A DNA stretch of 64,000 nt from NCBI GenBank assembly GCA_001599675.1, contig BCHP01000002.1, positions 1,005,921-1,069,920 on the forward strand. Direction: 5' to 3'. The notes under the pieces are model-generated. The model did not search any database. It worked only from the letters and a program-made list of their open reading frames with translations, and was not told the origin of the DNA. Position numbers and translations under genes: made by a program. Every line of letters begins with the position of its first letter. Position 1 is the first letter of the stretch. Source of the stretch: Basipetospora chlamydospora. Lineage: Eukaryota > Ascomycota > Sordariomycetes > Microascales. This document shows, in pieces, positions 1 to 12,264 of the stretch.

Positions 1-1281
1 CGCGAAGTCCCATCATACCCATGAGGTTACACGTTCGAACGGCATAGTCCCTGGGTACAGTCTACTCAGGGCACGAGGTTCGTCAGTCAGGTGTTCAAGT
101 CGTGGGTAATGTTATGATTGTGTGATGTGACGGAGATATTTACCTGTTCGTCATCACCGTAAGAGATGGATATCACCTGCGCAACCTCGTCGTTCTCCAG
201 TGTCATCAGATGCTGGAAGAACTCGAGGAACGGCTCGTTGGTGTTTGAGTACTCGTCGAGGCGAAGGTTGGGCACGAAGGGCCTTGTCCTTCCGTCAGCA
301 TATAATCAAGCAAGCCCTCAGGGGACCGGGTCTTGGGATGGCGTCCGACACCTGTGATTCAACTTACGGGCTTCCTCCTGTCAAATAGTGGAACATCGGA
401 AGGGATTGCGCAGAGATGGCGAGCATTTGCGCGTCGAGATTCCCCTCCTCAACACCGTCACGATAGCTCTGGTGATCATTTGCGCCATTGATGATGACGG
501 ACTCCCAAGTCGTGCGAGGGAGGCCGAACATGTCGAGGAAGATCTCCAGGTCGCTCGGGACGGAGGATTGGTTGAGGAAGCTGGCAAAGGCCACGCGGCT
601 CCCTGACTCTGGATCCGCCTCGTACCCTCCGAACTCGTACATCTCCTTTGTACACGGAGGCGTGATGAGTCGGGCACAGTTAGGCTTCGGCTGCTCCTGC
701 CTGGCGCTCAACACCGGCGAGTCCTCCTGGGGAACCGGAATGTGGACGGGGGAGAGCGATTTCACCGTTCCAAAGTAGGTCGTCGGGGTGACGAGCTCGA
801 TATGCTCGGAAACCTCGCCGTCGATGGAGTACTCCCGAGTCCTGAGCTTCCTCTTCCCCTGTACGTTGTAGTAGGAGAAGGACGAGTTGAGGAGTTTGTT
901 CGCTTTCGACACCGTCGTGGCGAAGTTGATGTAGTATCCCTTGTCGGCGATGTCTGTGATGCCATGGGACTCGAGCCAAGCTCTCACAGCAGCGCTCGAC
1001 TCCTCTGCCGGCATGAAGAGGTCGTTCACCTCTGCCGTGCTCAGGTGCTTGCCATAGTTGGGGCTCGCGGGCTCGGACACATCCCGGAGCATGTCCTCGA
1101 GTCGGTCGACGTTCTGCATCTTGAGGGCGATCTCCAGGGTGATGGGTTCGTCTTCGGAGGGGACAGAGAGTAGCTGGACGGAGGACGGGAGGTACGTGGC
1201 CCTCGACGTGAGAATGGCACTGGTGGCTCCAGCCAGGCTGACCAGGAGCCAGGCCGTCATTGGAAACACTTTAGGTGCCAT
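1..1281 (-). CDS. Sedolisin-family tripeptidyl-peptidase (S53), 3' end off the window
   Basis: Secreted acid serine-carboxyl peptidase that removes N-terminal tripeptides outside the cell. Exons read as complement(368..1281, 144..282, <1..61), with donors GTAAGT and GTAAAT; the frame stays open across both joins. The N-terminus (MAPKVFPMTAWLLVSLAGATSA) looks like a signal peptide, followed by a long pro-region with the S53 activation fold (about residues 35-190). The mature domain begins near residue 200. EGNLDAQ carries the Glu and Asp of the Ser-Glu-Asp triad, followed by TGGSPPFVPNL and the conserved ISYGDDEQTVPRDYA stretch. The SGTS nucleophile motif would lie beyond base 1, so activity cannot be judged here. 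About 371 codons are visible of a usual ~600. Start chosen at the first ATG before the signal peptide; an in-frame ATG seven codons on is possible. Family identification is firm; the subtype (sed2/sed3-like) is inference. Confidence 0.9.
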
Positions 1282-3261
1282 TCTTGCTTTTGTGTAGGCG
1301 CTTGAATGTAGCCTGGGAAGAGGATCCGGCGTCTATGGATCCTTGATGAGGGAGTTTCTCGGCAGTCAACACGAAAGGAAACCCGGCGGCTTCTAACCGA
1401 ACGGAGGACGAGGAAGGCAAACAAACGAAGGGAACACAACACACCCCAGAGGAACTTCTACCGAGTACAACCAGAGGTGACAGGAACGAAGGGACACCAA
1501 ACTTGAGAGCACTAGGAAGGAATTCGTCTACACGCGAGGACGATTCGGCCTCGAAGGTCCGGCGTCGTGCCTCTTATAAGAGGCAGTCGAGCACCCGTGG
1601 TTGACATTAACGAGTCCAAGTCTCCTCCAGATTGATGCCGAGCAAGATTCATTTAAGTCAATTTGAGAGCAGAAGCTGATAAACGAGGGAACCCGCCGAT
1701 AGAGCGCAAAACCGGGAACCACAAGACTGAGGCTCCGCAGGGTGGCCGCCAAGATCTACGTTCCTGACCGATCCGCAGGGAGTTGATGGTTCAACCTTCA
1801 TCCCTATAGAGAGGCCAGGAAGGGGACGACCCTATAATGCATTCGAGGTATTCGACTTATGCGAAACGATGGTTATAGGCTGATGCACTCAAGCTGCCCA
1901 ATTCGATCCAATACATTGTCTTTGATTCTCTGGGGAGCCTCTTGTCGCGATTCTGTGCCTTTCCAGTCAAGATATGGACAAAGTGTTCTGTATCACCTCT
2001 CATACAAATGATGGACGACGTGAATCTAGTAATTAGCATTGGGCTTACCACGATAGTAGCATCGAATTCCTACTGCTGTACTCCGTATGCATGCATAGTA
2101 ATGGCTGTGGTTGGAGAGGTTAGCCAAGCCAATATACACGGGGTAAATGGGCCGCTCATAATGAGAGTATCTCGAGGGGTGCCGGCATGAACGCATTGAG
2201 CGGCCGAGAATCCGTCTTCGAGGGACCCATCCCGTCGTGGGTCTTGATCCAAGCGATTCAGGCGAACGCGAGGTGTCTAGAACGGTGACTGGAACCTGAA
2301 GACTGCAGGGTACTGTCAGCTTGACAGGATGCCGTTGGGTAGTAACTATTCACATACACCAATCGATGTCCCCGAGTCGATCGCCGATGAGCTGTAGTGG
2401 GAGGCTTTACCGGCTCCGGGATTCTTGTCATGCAACCCTTGATTCTCATCAGAACATCTGGTCCTGAAAAGGAGCGAATCGACAGCCGCTGGCTACAGCG
2501 CGAACGGTTCCGGCGTCGAGTATCACTGCAATGTTCGTTACTAGAGCCTGGGCGGACTCGGACTCCAGCTTCGGGCAGGTCAACTTCAGCTTGAGGCGGA
2601 ATTTCAACAGCCCTCCGTCCAGCGGGTGCCGGATGCAGTATGATTCGGTATCCACAGGGCAGAGCGTGCGCTGGCGATGGAGATTCGAGATGCAGAATTT
2701 CTGGGCAGATGGCAGTACTCTGGTATCAAGTCGTACGAGTGAATACGTTCACAGTATTGACTGCATTGACCCGATCAGTCAATCAGTTGAATTTCCTATT
2801 GAGCCATTGTCAAGAATATATAGACATGAGATCGGAGTTGAGCTGAACACATTGATCGAGCTCTTTTGACAGCGCCAATTCGAGGGCAGCCAGCTCCAGT
2901 TCTATAGATACCTGACATGCACATGTTGTCGGATGAATATGGCCGGGATCCGATTGTGTGTGGCGCGTCCAAAAAAAAAAAATCATTTTTCTCATCCCTA
3001 CCCTATCCGTGCGTACCTACCTATTGTTTATTATTATCACTCCCAAAAGAAATCGCCTGACGCCATACCTCGCCAGTATCCTACTCGATAGCTCCAGTGC
3101 AGTCATCAATCCATCGAAGCTTTGTTTCTATCCTCAACTCCTTCCCTGATCTATTATTCGTATTTTCTTCCCTACCCTCTACTCTCTCTCTCTCTCTCTA
3201 TCAACCCACCACAACTCATTATAGCCCAACATTGAAATTTGGACCACAATCAGCTCTCAAA
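1282..3261. promoter_or_regulatory. Divergent intergenic region, sedolisin / RCC1
   Basis: About 2 kb between two divergently transcribed genes. No reading frame here looks coding. It holds a TACTCCGTA copy at 2079-2087, an A-run near 2970 and a (CT)n tract at 3182-3199. That tract lies about 60 bp before the RCC1 ATG, a common position for pyrimidine-rich tracts in fungal housekeeping promoters. Specific factor sites are not claimed. Confidence 0.5.
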
Positions 3262-5120
3262 ATGCCGCCGAGGTCGCGTCAAGTCAACGGCGAGGCCAGC
3301 GAGCCGAAACCGAAACCAACCACTAAGAACACCAAGAAGACGACCGTTACCGCGACCAAGAAAACCACGGCCAGCAAGACCACGACGACCAAGGCCGCAG
3401 CCAAGCCTATCACCAACGGAGTGAAAACCAACGGCGTTCCTCAGGCCAAGACCGCTGGCCGGAAAGGTACGTGGTTACGATACTGGTTCTTCGACGTGGA
3501 AAGCATACTGACATTTCCCTTTCAAAAAACAGCTGCGTCCGCCAAGGCTCCGACCGCGAAAGCCCAAGCCCCCAAGACCTCCTCCAAGAAGCGCAAGGCC
3601 GATGATGAAGAGACGACGGATGACGAGGTCTCTGATGCCCGCCCCGCGAAGCGCGTGATGAAGCCGGCGAAGGCGCCCCCTGCCAAGAAACCCGCTCGCG
3701 CCCGCGCAGCCACTCCTCCCCCTGTCGCGATAAATACGGCTCCAACCGAGGTCCTCGAAGTCTTCGTCTTCGGCACGGGTGAATGTGGCGAGCTCGGTCT
3801 CGGTCCGCAGAGGACTGAGGCTACTGCCCCCAAGCGCAACCCGTTCCTGAACCCCGCCGACCCGGAGAAGCTCCATATCGTCCAGCTTGACTGCGGCGGC
3901 ATGCACACTATCGCTCTCACCAAGGACAACAAGATCGTTACCTGGGGTGTTAACGATAAGGGATCTCTCGGTCGTGATACTACCTGGGATGGCGGAATGC
4001 GCGATGCGGACGCCTCCGACTCCGACTCCGAGGCGGGCGACCTGAACCCAAAGGAGTCTACTCCCACCGCTATCCCCTCTGACTCTTTCCCTCCCAACAC
4101 CAAGTTTGTCCAGGTTGCAGCTGGCGATAGCTGTAGTTTCGCCGTGACCGACACTGGTCTCGTTTACGGCTGGGGAACCTTCCTGGTAGGTGCCTGATTC
4201 TCTTTTTTCCCATCTATGGCAACCCCAATTTACGAGCTAAAGGCTGACCTTTTGAACAGAACAGCGAAGGCAAGGAGTGCTTCGGCTACGATAGCAACGG
4301 CAAACTCATCGAGGTCCAAACGAAGCCCATGCTCATCCCGACCATCAAGGACATCGTTCAGGTCGTCTGCGGATCTAACCACGTCGTTGCCCTCGAGAAG
4401 TCCGGAAAGGTCTGGGCCTGGGGTGTGGGCGAGCAGAACCAGCTTGGCCGCAAGATCATGGCGCGTCGCCGAATGGAGGCGTTCAAGCCCAGCCCAGTTG
4501 AGGTCTGCCGCCGCAAGGCCAAGTACATCGCCTCCGGCCCTTTCCATTCCTTCGCGGTGGATGACTCGGGTGATACCTGGGTCTGGGGTCTCAACACCTA
4601 CGGCCAAGCCGGTTACCCCGAGACGGCCGGGACGGACACTCCTATCATCCCCTACCCGATGAAGATCGAGGGCCTCCGCGGCAAGAACGTTACCGTGCTT
4701 GACGGTGGCGCGCACCACTCGGCCGCTGTTACCAAAGACGGCGAGCATCTGGTCTGGGGCCGCATGGACGGAGGCCAGCTGGGCATCAAGTTCACGGACC
4801 TGCAGCTCAATGATGAGGACCTAATCCGCCGCGATGAAAACGATCGCCCGCGCATCTGCCTGACGCCCGTCGCCGTTCCTAACATTGGCAAGGCCGTCAC
4901 AGTCGCGTGCGGCACCGACCACACCCTTTTCGTCAACGACGAGGGCCTTGTGTTCAGCACTGGCTTCGGTACCATGGCCCAGCTGGGTCTGGGCAACTAC
5001 GACGAAGTGGATGTGGCTACGGAGCTCCCCAAGAAGCAGTGTGGAGGGCGCAAGTTCCGCTGGGCTGGTGCTGGCGGCCAGTACAGCATGATTGCCGCTC
5101 CGCCCCCAGCCTCCTCTTGA
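3262..5120 (+). CDS. RCC1-type guanine nucleotide exchange factor for Ran (Prp20/Pim1 orthologue)
   Basis: Chromatin-bound exchange factor that loads Ran with GTP and so sets nuclear transport direction and spindle assembly. Exons 3262..3466, 3533..4185, 4260..5120 give 572 residues; both introns have GT...AG ends and preserve frame. The first ~150 residues are Lys/Ala/Thr-rich (many KK pairs, e.g. KKRKADDEE), typical of the basic tail that binds nucleosomes and importin. RCC1 blades follow, each with the characteristic WG or related motif: VFGTGECGELGLG, VTWGVNDKGSLG, VYGWGTFL, VWAWGVGEQNQLG, VWGLNTYGQAG, VWGRMDGGQLG and FSTGFGTMAQLGLG. This is a complete seven-bladed propeller of normal length. 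An acidic insert (DADASDSDSEAGD) sits after the second blade. It is paired tail to tail with a diverged RCC1 gene. The start is the first ATG in frame (context caaaATGCC). Confidence 0.93.
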
Positions 5121-5862
5121 AGTACTTGTAATTTCTTCGTTTCTTGACACACTAATATGGTCATCCGGTATCTTTCGACCATCTCAGCCGTTTCTTGTTG
5201 CACTGATGGCGTTCTGGCTTCTTAGATTGGTCTTATCTCACGCGTCCTGTTTTTGCATCATCGTCTTTGCTTTTCTTCTTTTCTTCCGGGGGAGCGGGAA
5301 ACTGGGAAGAAAGGTGAGAGGACTTTCCGACTCCTCCCCCGTCCCTACGTATATCTTTCTACGCTTTTGTGGGGAATGACTACAGCGTCAAACAGTTTAA
5401 TGTACAATATGAAAGATCTCGATTCTGCGTACTCCGCCGGCTTTTTTATTGGCCCACCTTCAATGATTTGACGTTGCCGGCAGTTCATCACACTAAGCTA
5501 TACGGACTGACGGCTCTTCTGATGCCGCTGCCACGACAGGCATCAGCTTTCAAAAACTAAAACGTCGTACGCTGGCCCTGAGCGATGCAACGCAAATCAA
5601 AGCCAAGAGGTGATGGAGATGGAGAATGAAGAGCGGCAAGATACTCTCCTATCTACTCCCATCTCCTACCCCTTGACTGCCGGGTAGCCACAAAGAAGAT
5701 GATCCTAGCTTTCTTAGATGAAATACAACAACACAGCCAGAACTCCGGTCCCTCGACCAATCTCCCTCCGGTGGGTATCTATTCTTATAAACATCAATCG
5801 CGAAAGGCATCAGTCCGGGCGTCGTTGCCCAGATCTCTCTCCACTCACCGTTCCCGCTTGCC
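5121..5862. other. Convergent 3' flanks of the two RCC1-type genes
   Basis: About 740 bp between two tail-to-tail stop codons. No gene is visible; it should hold both 3' UTRs and poly(A) sites. Pyrimidine-rich runs occur at about 5260-5290. Confidence 0.5.
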
Positions 5863-7469
5863 TCAATCCGCCGCCGGTCCCGCAAAGACTGCGAATCGGC
5901 CTCGACATCCGGCGTAAGAGCACTCCTGATTCCCCAGGTCAACCTGCGTCGGAGTAGCGAGGGAGCGATCCGTCTCAATGCCGGTACGAGCGTCGTCGGC
6001 GAAGCCCCAGGCGGACACCTTGCCGTCCGGCTCCACGGCAAGGCAACTATCGGCCCCAGCAGAGACTAGTATCGCCTTGAGATCTAAGGTGATAATCTGT
6101 TAGCCTTCAAGCTCAAATCACAAAGGAAATTCGCCGAGGCGGACAAGAAATTTCTGGGGAGCCTCTTATACCTGGAAGAGAGACGGGCACCGTGGTCATG
6201 CGAGGAACGTTCCTGACGTCGTGGAGCAGAAACTTAGTCGCAGCCTCCCTCAGGCCCGGCCCTGTCTGGTGATCGTCGCAACGACCCCAAACCAGCACCT
6301 TCCCGTCCCTGGTGCGCGCAACGGTGTGGTCCAGCCCGCCCGACAGCTCCACGATACCGAGCCCGTCGAGGTCCCTGACGTGCCGCGGCGTGGCGACGTG
6401 CATGGGGTCTGGGTCGCCCTGGTCCTCCGTGTAGAGGCCGGTCTGGGCGAAGGTGTTGAGCCCCCACGCGAAGACCTGGGACTTCTTGTTGACGGCGAAG
6501 CTGTGCGAGTAGCCCGTGAAGATGTCCTGCACCCCCTTGGCCAGGCCGATGGCGTGCGGGGTGAGCGACTCCTCGCGGTGGCGCTGGACGAGCCGGCGGC
6601 CTAGCTCGCCCTCGTTCCCCGCGCCCCAGCCGAAGACGGCGCCCGACTTGCTGAGGGCCAGGACGTGGTTCGAACCCGCGGCCAGCTTGGTGATGTCCTT
6701 GAGCTCGGGGATGAGCATGGCGTCTCGGCATATCAGCTCGTCGGGCCTGGGCCTCGGGCCCGTCCAGAGCGCTCTGTGGAAGCCGAGAACGCCGTCGTAA
6801 ACCTAGTGGTTGGATATTAGCCATGTTCTCGGTGCACTTGAAGCTTGATTGTCCTCCCATCATTGGGGAAAGCGATGCCGATACTTTGTCTGAAACAGAG
6901 CAGTGCAGCAGAAAGGAAGGGAGAGTTACCATGAAGGTGCCCCAGCCGCACACGTGCCCCTCAGCAGTCAGTACGAACGTGGCATACTCCGTAGCCACGA
7001 CCTGAACCACATCAACCTTGCTCATCTCCAGGCTCGTGACGTATCCGGGCGTTCCCTCCTCGCGCGCGCTCTTAGCGGGCCGGCCGAGGCATCCAAAGTC
7101 GTTCCGCCCCCATGTCAGCACCCGCCCGTCGTGCGTGAGGGCCACGGTGTGCTTCAGCCCGACAGCCACCTGCACCACGCCCACCGTCACGGGGTCCAGG
7201 AGCTGGTTGTAACAAGGCCTCGCGAGCCCGTGCAGAGGGGCCTCGTCGTCGTCCTCGTCGCCGTAGTCGTACTGGACGTCGTCGCTGAGGCCGAGCTCGC
7301 GGTTGTCGGTTCCGCCCGCGATGTAGACGGCGAGCCTGGTGGTCGGGCGCTGGTTGATCTTGGGGAGGCGGTTGCGCGACTGGCGGGGCGGGTCGAGGCG
7401 CTGGCTGGGCGTGCCCGGTTCCGTGCCCTGGCTAGTCGCCCGGCTCGGCGTCCGTGAGGGGTAAAGCAT
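5863..7469 (-). CDS. Divergent RCC1-repeat protein (paralogue-like)
   Basis: RCC1 propeller protein of unknown role. Exons read as complement(6930..7469, 6172..6802, 5863..6083), 463 residues. The donors are GTAACT and GTATAA, the acceptors are CACTAG and ACCTTAG, and frame is kept at each. Blade motifs: VLTWGRNDFGCLGR, VCGWGTFM, VFGWGAGNEGELGR, VFAWGLNTFAQTG, VLVWGRCDDHQTG, VSAWGFADDARTG. The architecture and even the MLIPELKDI segment parallel the neighbouring RCC1, but the Lys-rich tail is absent and the last blades have lost the LG signature (QTG, RTG). An acidic stretch (DYGDEDDDE) lies in the first blade. The start is uncertain: ATG at 7469 is used, but the frame stays open upstream and a further 5' exon with donor GTGAGC just upstream (about 7570) is possible. 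Whether it has any exchange activity on Ran cannot be told. Confidence 0.8.
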
Positions 7470-8621
7470 CCGGTCGATCTCGGGATTTGTGCCTGCGGTG
7501 GGTCGTGAGGCCGATCCTGGGAATTCTTGTCAGCATCAGAGGTACGGGAAGACATTACATTGCCGGGCTAGCTCACTTTCTTGATGCCCTTCTGGATGAC
7601 CTGTCCAGGCACGATGATGGAGAGGGATGCTTTGTATTCTCAAGGCCTTGGCAAACGAGTACTTGGCCCTATGCTGTGGGTAGTGTCGGGGCACCAATTT
7701 CAAAATGGATGGCAACTTGGAGATGAAGAAGATGAGTTCAAGGTGTCGGGAACAGCGAGTTGGTGATGCCTTGGGTTGATTCAACACTACAAGGTGTGAT
7801 GAGCCCCTCAAGATCATATAGATACCCGTCGTGCCTCCATTCCAAGCTTAAGGGTCATTATTCCTATGTTGGCAGGGACAACATTCCTGGCCAGTGTTGG
7901 CGAGGCATTGTTATTCCCCCGCCCCCGAAACACGCTGTTCCGTGTTGTCTTTGTCCCTTTTCTTTGCCCATTTCTACTACTCCTCCCTTTCTTGTCTTGG
8001 GAATCTATCACGTTATTGCCTGCCTACCCCATACTGTCCTGCCGACTGAACCGGGCACCTTATGCAGGGGAGACATTACATTGATGTACGTCGGCCATTA
8101 TCTTTGAAGGTATTGATATGATACGTACTCGCATCCCGTTCGTCAGTCAACCTCTTACCACTATTTCTTTCCCCCTCTTGACTGTACCTGTGGGTGCCGG
8201 CAAGTACATTCATTAGCTTATCCTATCAATAATATCTTCGACATACTGGACAAGATGCCTGGTAACAACATGAATACTTTGTAGATCCCCGTTGCAGTGC
8301 AGTGTCCAAACCAACATCAGCCAAGCAAGATATTCACTGAGTGACGGCCGAGTGAATGTTTTGAAGCTCACGGCAACTTACACACCGCCAAAACTGGATG
8401 GTAACTTGAACCTCCAGAGCTCCTTCCCTTTCTCCTTTTATTCACTAGTATAAATTGTTCGCTTCTCAAACTTCCCTCAGCACCTTCCAAATAGCAACAG
8501 CAGCTGAAAACTCGCCCTTCACATCCCCCCGCTACATTGTACACGCTCAACCAGGCAACCCAGGCTGGCTGGTAACTTCTTCCGACTTACAACTCTCGCG
8601 CATCCAAGCCTGCCTGCAACC
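7470..8621. promoter_or_regulatory. Divergent intergenic region
   Basis: About 1.15 kb between the RCC1-like gene (-) and the trypsin-fold-like gene (+). An open frame on the minus strand up to 7817 could supply an extra first exon for the RCC1-like gene, but its peptide has no recognisable features. Nothing else is supported. Confidence 0.4.
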
Positions 8622-10402
8622 ATGGCAGCACCGCCTGACACCTCGGCCGGGGCTTCCCCTCGCCAGACTTATCCAGAAGACTTCTACTTTGGCATTCCAG
8701 GCGAGCCTCGTCTCATTGCCCGATCGGACCACCTCTGGAACGTCCCACCCATCTCCAACAGCGGCGACTGGATGAAGCCCGTACCTGTCCATATTTGGCC
8801 GGTGGGCCTCAACCACCCCATCGTCGACGTATACGAACGACTGTATCCCGATATCCAGGAGTGCTGCCATGGCCTGGACTGGCGTGTCATTTCGTGTTAC
8901 CGCATCGGCTGGAAGAGTGCCGCCGAGCAGAATCCGGTTGTTATCTGGGTGTTCCTGAACCAGATTGGGCCCTCCGATTCGGCAGCCAAGGACGCCGTTC
9001 GCGCCATCTGCGATATCCTCTCAAAGTGAGTTATGAGTAAACGGTCGACGGAAGGATGAGTACCTGAATCTTGACACACATATACTGACTTCGGAACTGT
9101 AGGAACTGCTTGAGTGACGTACAGGTCCATGTCGCTGAGCCCCGGTCTGACCAAAACACTGTTGAAGTCGACGAGCGCCTTCCCCCGTACATCAAGTCCA
9201 CATACTGCGTCAACCCCCCTGTCGGTTCCTCAATCGGAATTGAGGGCGGCAATGCGGCCGGATCCGTGGGCCTCTTCCTAAAGTTCCATGATGAAGAGCA
9301 AGGGCGGACTTGGTACGGCGGCCTTACGTGCCATACCGTTGCGCACAATGCATCAGACATGTTCGCGCCAGTTGCCTGGATTCCCCAGTCATCGCCACAC
9401 CGTCTTCAGGTCACTTGTCCGGCCAACAAGGACCACCTGGCCTATCTCCACAGCATCAAGCTCGCAAGCGATAGGTGCCAAAGCCGGGTTCAGCCCGCCA
9501 AGAGGAAGAAAGAGATGGCTCAGAGCGGCAATAACACGGCGACCTGGTCGGTGTTCGATCAGGAGACGCTCGAAGAATATGAAGCCGACATTAGCAATCT
9601 CGCGGAGGAGAGCCAACGTGCTAGCAACTTCTTCGAAACGAGCCGTCAGTTGGGGAGCGTGGTGGCCAGTTCGGGCCTGGCTGAGCCACCTAGCGACCTC
9701 CCCATGATGGACTGGTCTCTCCTCCGCATCGACGAAGCGCGCTGCCCAGGTGGGCTTTCAAATGTAAGCTTTCACCCATGCCTCCTCGCGCCCCAGCCTC
9801 ACCCCTTCCATAGGCATACGCTTCTGGTATGTGGTTCTTAGTGCAGAAACTGACTAATACAGACCATCCCTCCTCTTGCCGTAGCCCGATTCAAAAAACT
9901 GATGACGGCAGTTGGCCATAGGGAAGGTGTAACGGGCAGCTGGGTCGACCTCGCGGACCGGATAACTCGCGCGCGTGGGGACGTCATCGATATGAATGAG
10001 ATTAATAAACGGATGCGGCGCTGCGCCGAGCAATTCCGGGTCTTCCACCTGGGCCGCAGCTCCGGCCCTGCAGTCGGCCACTTGAACGAGATCCGGGACG
10101 GGGTCAGGACTCCCTACGTCCAAGAGAACGGCGAGAAGAGGCATCTCGTGTCACGGGAGTACGTCGTTTTAAACTACGTCCCGGTTGCTTCCATGTACGC
10201 CGGCGAGATCCCGCCGTTCTCCAGAGCCGGTGACGCCGGTTCGTCCGTGGTGGATGCGGATGGTCGTGTCCTGGGCATCTTGTTCGCCGGCGGGGAGAAG
10301 GACAAGTCGAGATACCCCGCGTCATGGGTGACTCCGGTGGCCATGATCCTGGAGGAGATCAAGGCATCCATGCCTGCTGGGCTTGCCCTGTCCGTCGCCT
10401 GA
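8622..10402 (+). CDS. Fungal trypsin-fold-like protein with degenerate catalytic residues (possible pseudoprotease)
   Basis: Exons 8622..9025, 9103..9763, 9863..10402 give 534 residues; introns have GTGAGT...GTAG and GTAAGC...ACAG ends and keep frame. It resembles the large intracellular fungal proteins with a chymotrypsin-like domain: a segment GRTWYGGLTCHTVAHN at about 203-218 sits where such families carry the catalytic His, and AGDAGSSVVDADGRVLGILF at about 477-496 matches the GDSGS nucleophile loop followed by the usual V-x-G-I-L-F strand. The nucleophile position is Ala (residue 480), and the His position may also be substituted (Thr213 if aligned to T-x-x-H). There is no signal peptide. 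The middle (about 240-330) is hydrophilic and probably helical. No neighbouring gene suggests a partner. Protease ancestry is inference from motifs; lack of activity follows only if this alignment holds. Confidence 0.7.
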
Positions 10403-11868
10403 CGACAAGGCCCCCCGCTTTAGTGGTATGGTATGATTCTTTTTGGGGCCGAGAAGAAGAAGAGAGAAAAACACATCCATCACTAGTTCTTACGCTTTCA
10501 GCCTGCGAAGCATCAATGCCATGTTCATCGGTTGGTTTTGGTGACGTTCACCAGATGTCGAAACCTGCTAGCATCGTTTGGTAGGGGCGTGGCGAAAGGG
10601 GCCATCCCAATGTTTGGTGGCGCATGAGTGATCATCGGCCTGGCAAGGTCTCTCTCCTCTTGACTTACATGTGGTCTCTTTGGGTTACCTATCAAGCGTG
10701 ATCCAAGTCATACTCGTGTTGCCGCACTGGAGGATTGAAGATATGTGGAGAAGACCACCAGGCTGGGAGGGTGTGATGCATGCAAAACCCGAACAAAAAG
10801 TCCTTTTTTTAAATACCTCCTGGGCTGTCGAGACACCCACCACCACGATATTGCTTCGTTTAAAACCCGCAGATGAAGCGGGCTGTCGTTCGTTTGTTTC
10901 GCTGTCCGAGTCTGCCCTGCCCTCCCCTTCCGTACGTACGCGTCAAGTACGGAGCACTGTTGCATTCAGCGGTGAGACAAGGGAAGGAATTGTTGATTCC
11001 GGAAATAGAATCCGCTATATGCACAGCCACTGAGGGGACTTGAGGGGAATTCTTCGATGGCATTGACCCAACCCGACAACAAAGATCAAAAGCAAGTGGC
11101 TCTCTCTTTTCTACATATCAATGCTTCTAGTCAATTAATAATACCAGTTTACCACATTGGTAATTATGGGATAATTCTTGCCTGACTACGGCGGATAGCA
11201 CGGGATCAATGGGTGCTGAGACGGTTCGGAACTCATCAAAATCAGCATCGAACCCACTGACGTTTCCTTGCCATTGATCCGACTCCACATGCTTCGGTGA
11301 CATCGATAGCTTGAAGATCTTTGATCCGGCTCGCGTTGCGTTGCATATCGATTTTGCGTGCCTGTGTGATGTATCATGTATCTATCGTACCCCAGCCTGG
11401 AGCTTGGCCCAGCTTGAGATACTCCGTGACCGAGCCTCAAGCTTGGATATCAATCCCGTGGTTCAGTCGAGTTGTCCGCTTCTGTACTTCTGTCCACTTC
11501 TGTACTCTGTGTACTCGTGTACTCGTGCCTGGTATCACTTTCGTACATTGAACAGGCGCGCCAGCTGGTCATCCCTATCAACTGCCAGTACACTACCCTC
11601 TCTCTGATCAGTGAGTGGGCTGAACCGTGTCCTGTGGAAGCGACCCGACTACGACCCCTACCCCCCCTGCCGGCCTATCCTATCCTGTCTACGGAGTACC
11701 GAGTATTACGGCGCTGTTGTCGCTGGGACAGGACCCGCGCCCACCAATACTTTCGCGGAGTTTCCTACTAATCTCTGAATCCCAAACCCGCAACGCAGCC
11801 ATCGTAATCCCAGTCCCCAGTCAGTTGTATCATCCTCGAAATCATTCACAAAGCCCGAGGACAGGAGG
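10403..11868. promoter_or_regulatory. Upstream region of the Q-rich gene
   Basis: About 1.47 kb with no convincing gene. It contains a TACGGAGTA copy at 11690-11698 and near matches at about 10950 and 11419. The last ~300 bp are rich in tact/gtac and pyrimidine runs and probably contain the promoter and 5' leader of the downstream gene. Confidence 0.45.
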
Positions 11869-12233
11869 ATGCCTTTCGGTCGCATAAAGCATAACAACGG
11901 GTCGCAGCACGCTCTCCCCGTCCTAGAGCAGCAGCAGCCGCCGCCAACGCCGTCGGCTCCTCCTTCTCGAGGGGGAGCGTCGAACGCGCAGGAAGGTACT
12001 GGGCGGCCCGGCTTTGCTGGTGCTGGTGCTGGTGCTGGTGCTTCTGCTTCTGCTGCTCTTGGCGGGTCATCTACGCCCGCGTCGTCCACGGCCCCTGCCA
12101 ACACCAACGCCAACGCCAGTGGTGCCAATGCCACCGGACCCCCTCCTCCTCTCTCAGCCTCGCGGAGTGGCTTCAGTTCCAGAGATTCCCTGCCCTTACA
12201 ACAACAGCAACAACAACAGCAGCAGCAGCAGCC

Positions 12234-12264
<31 letters not shown>

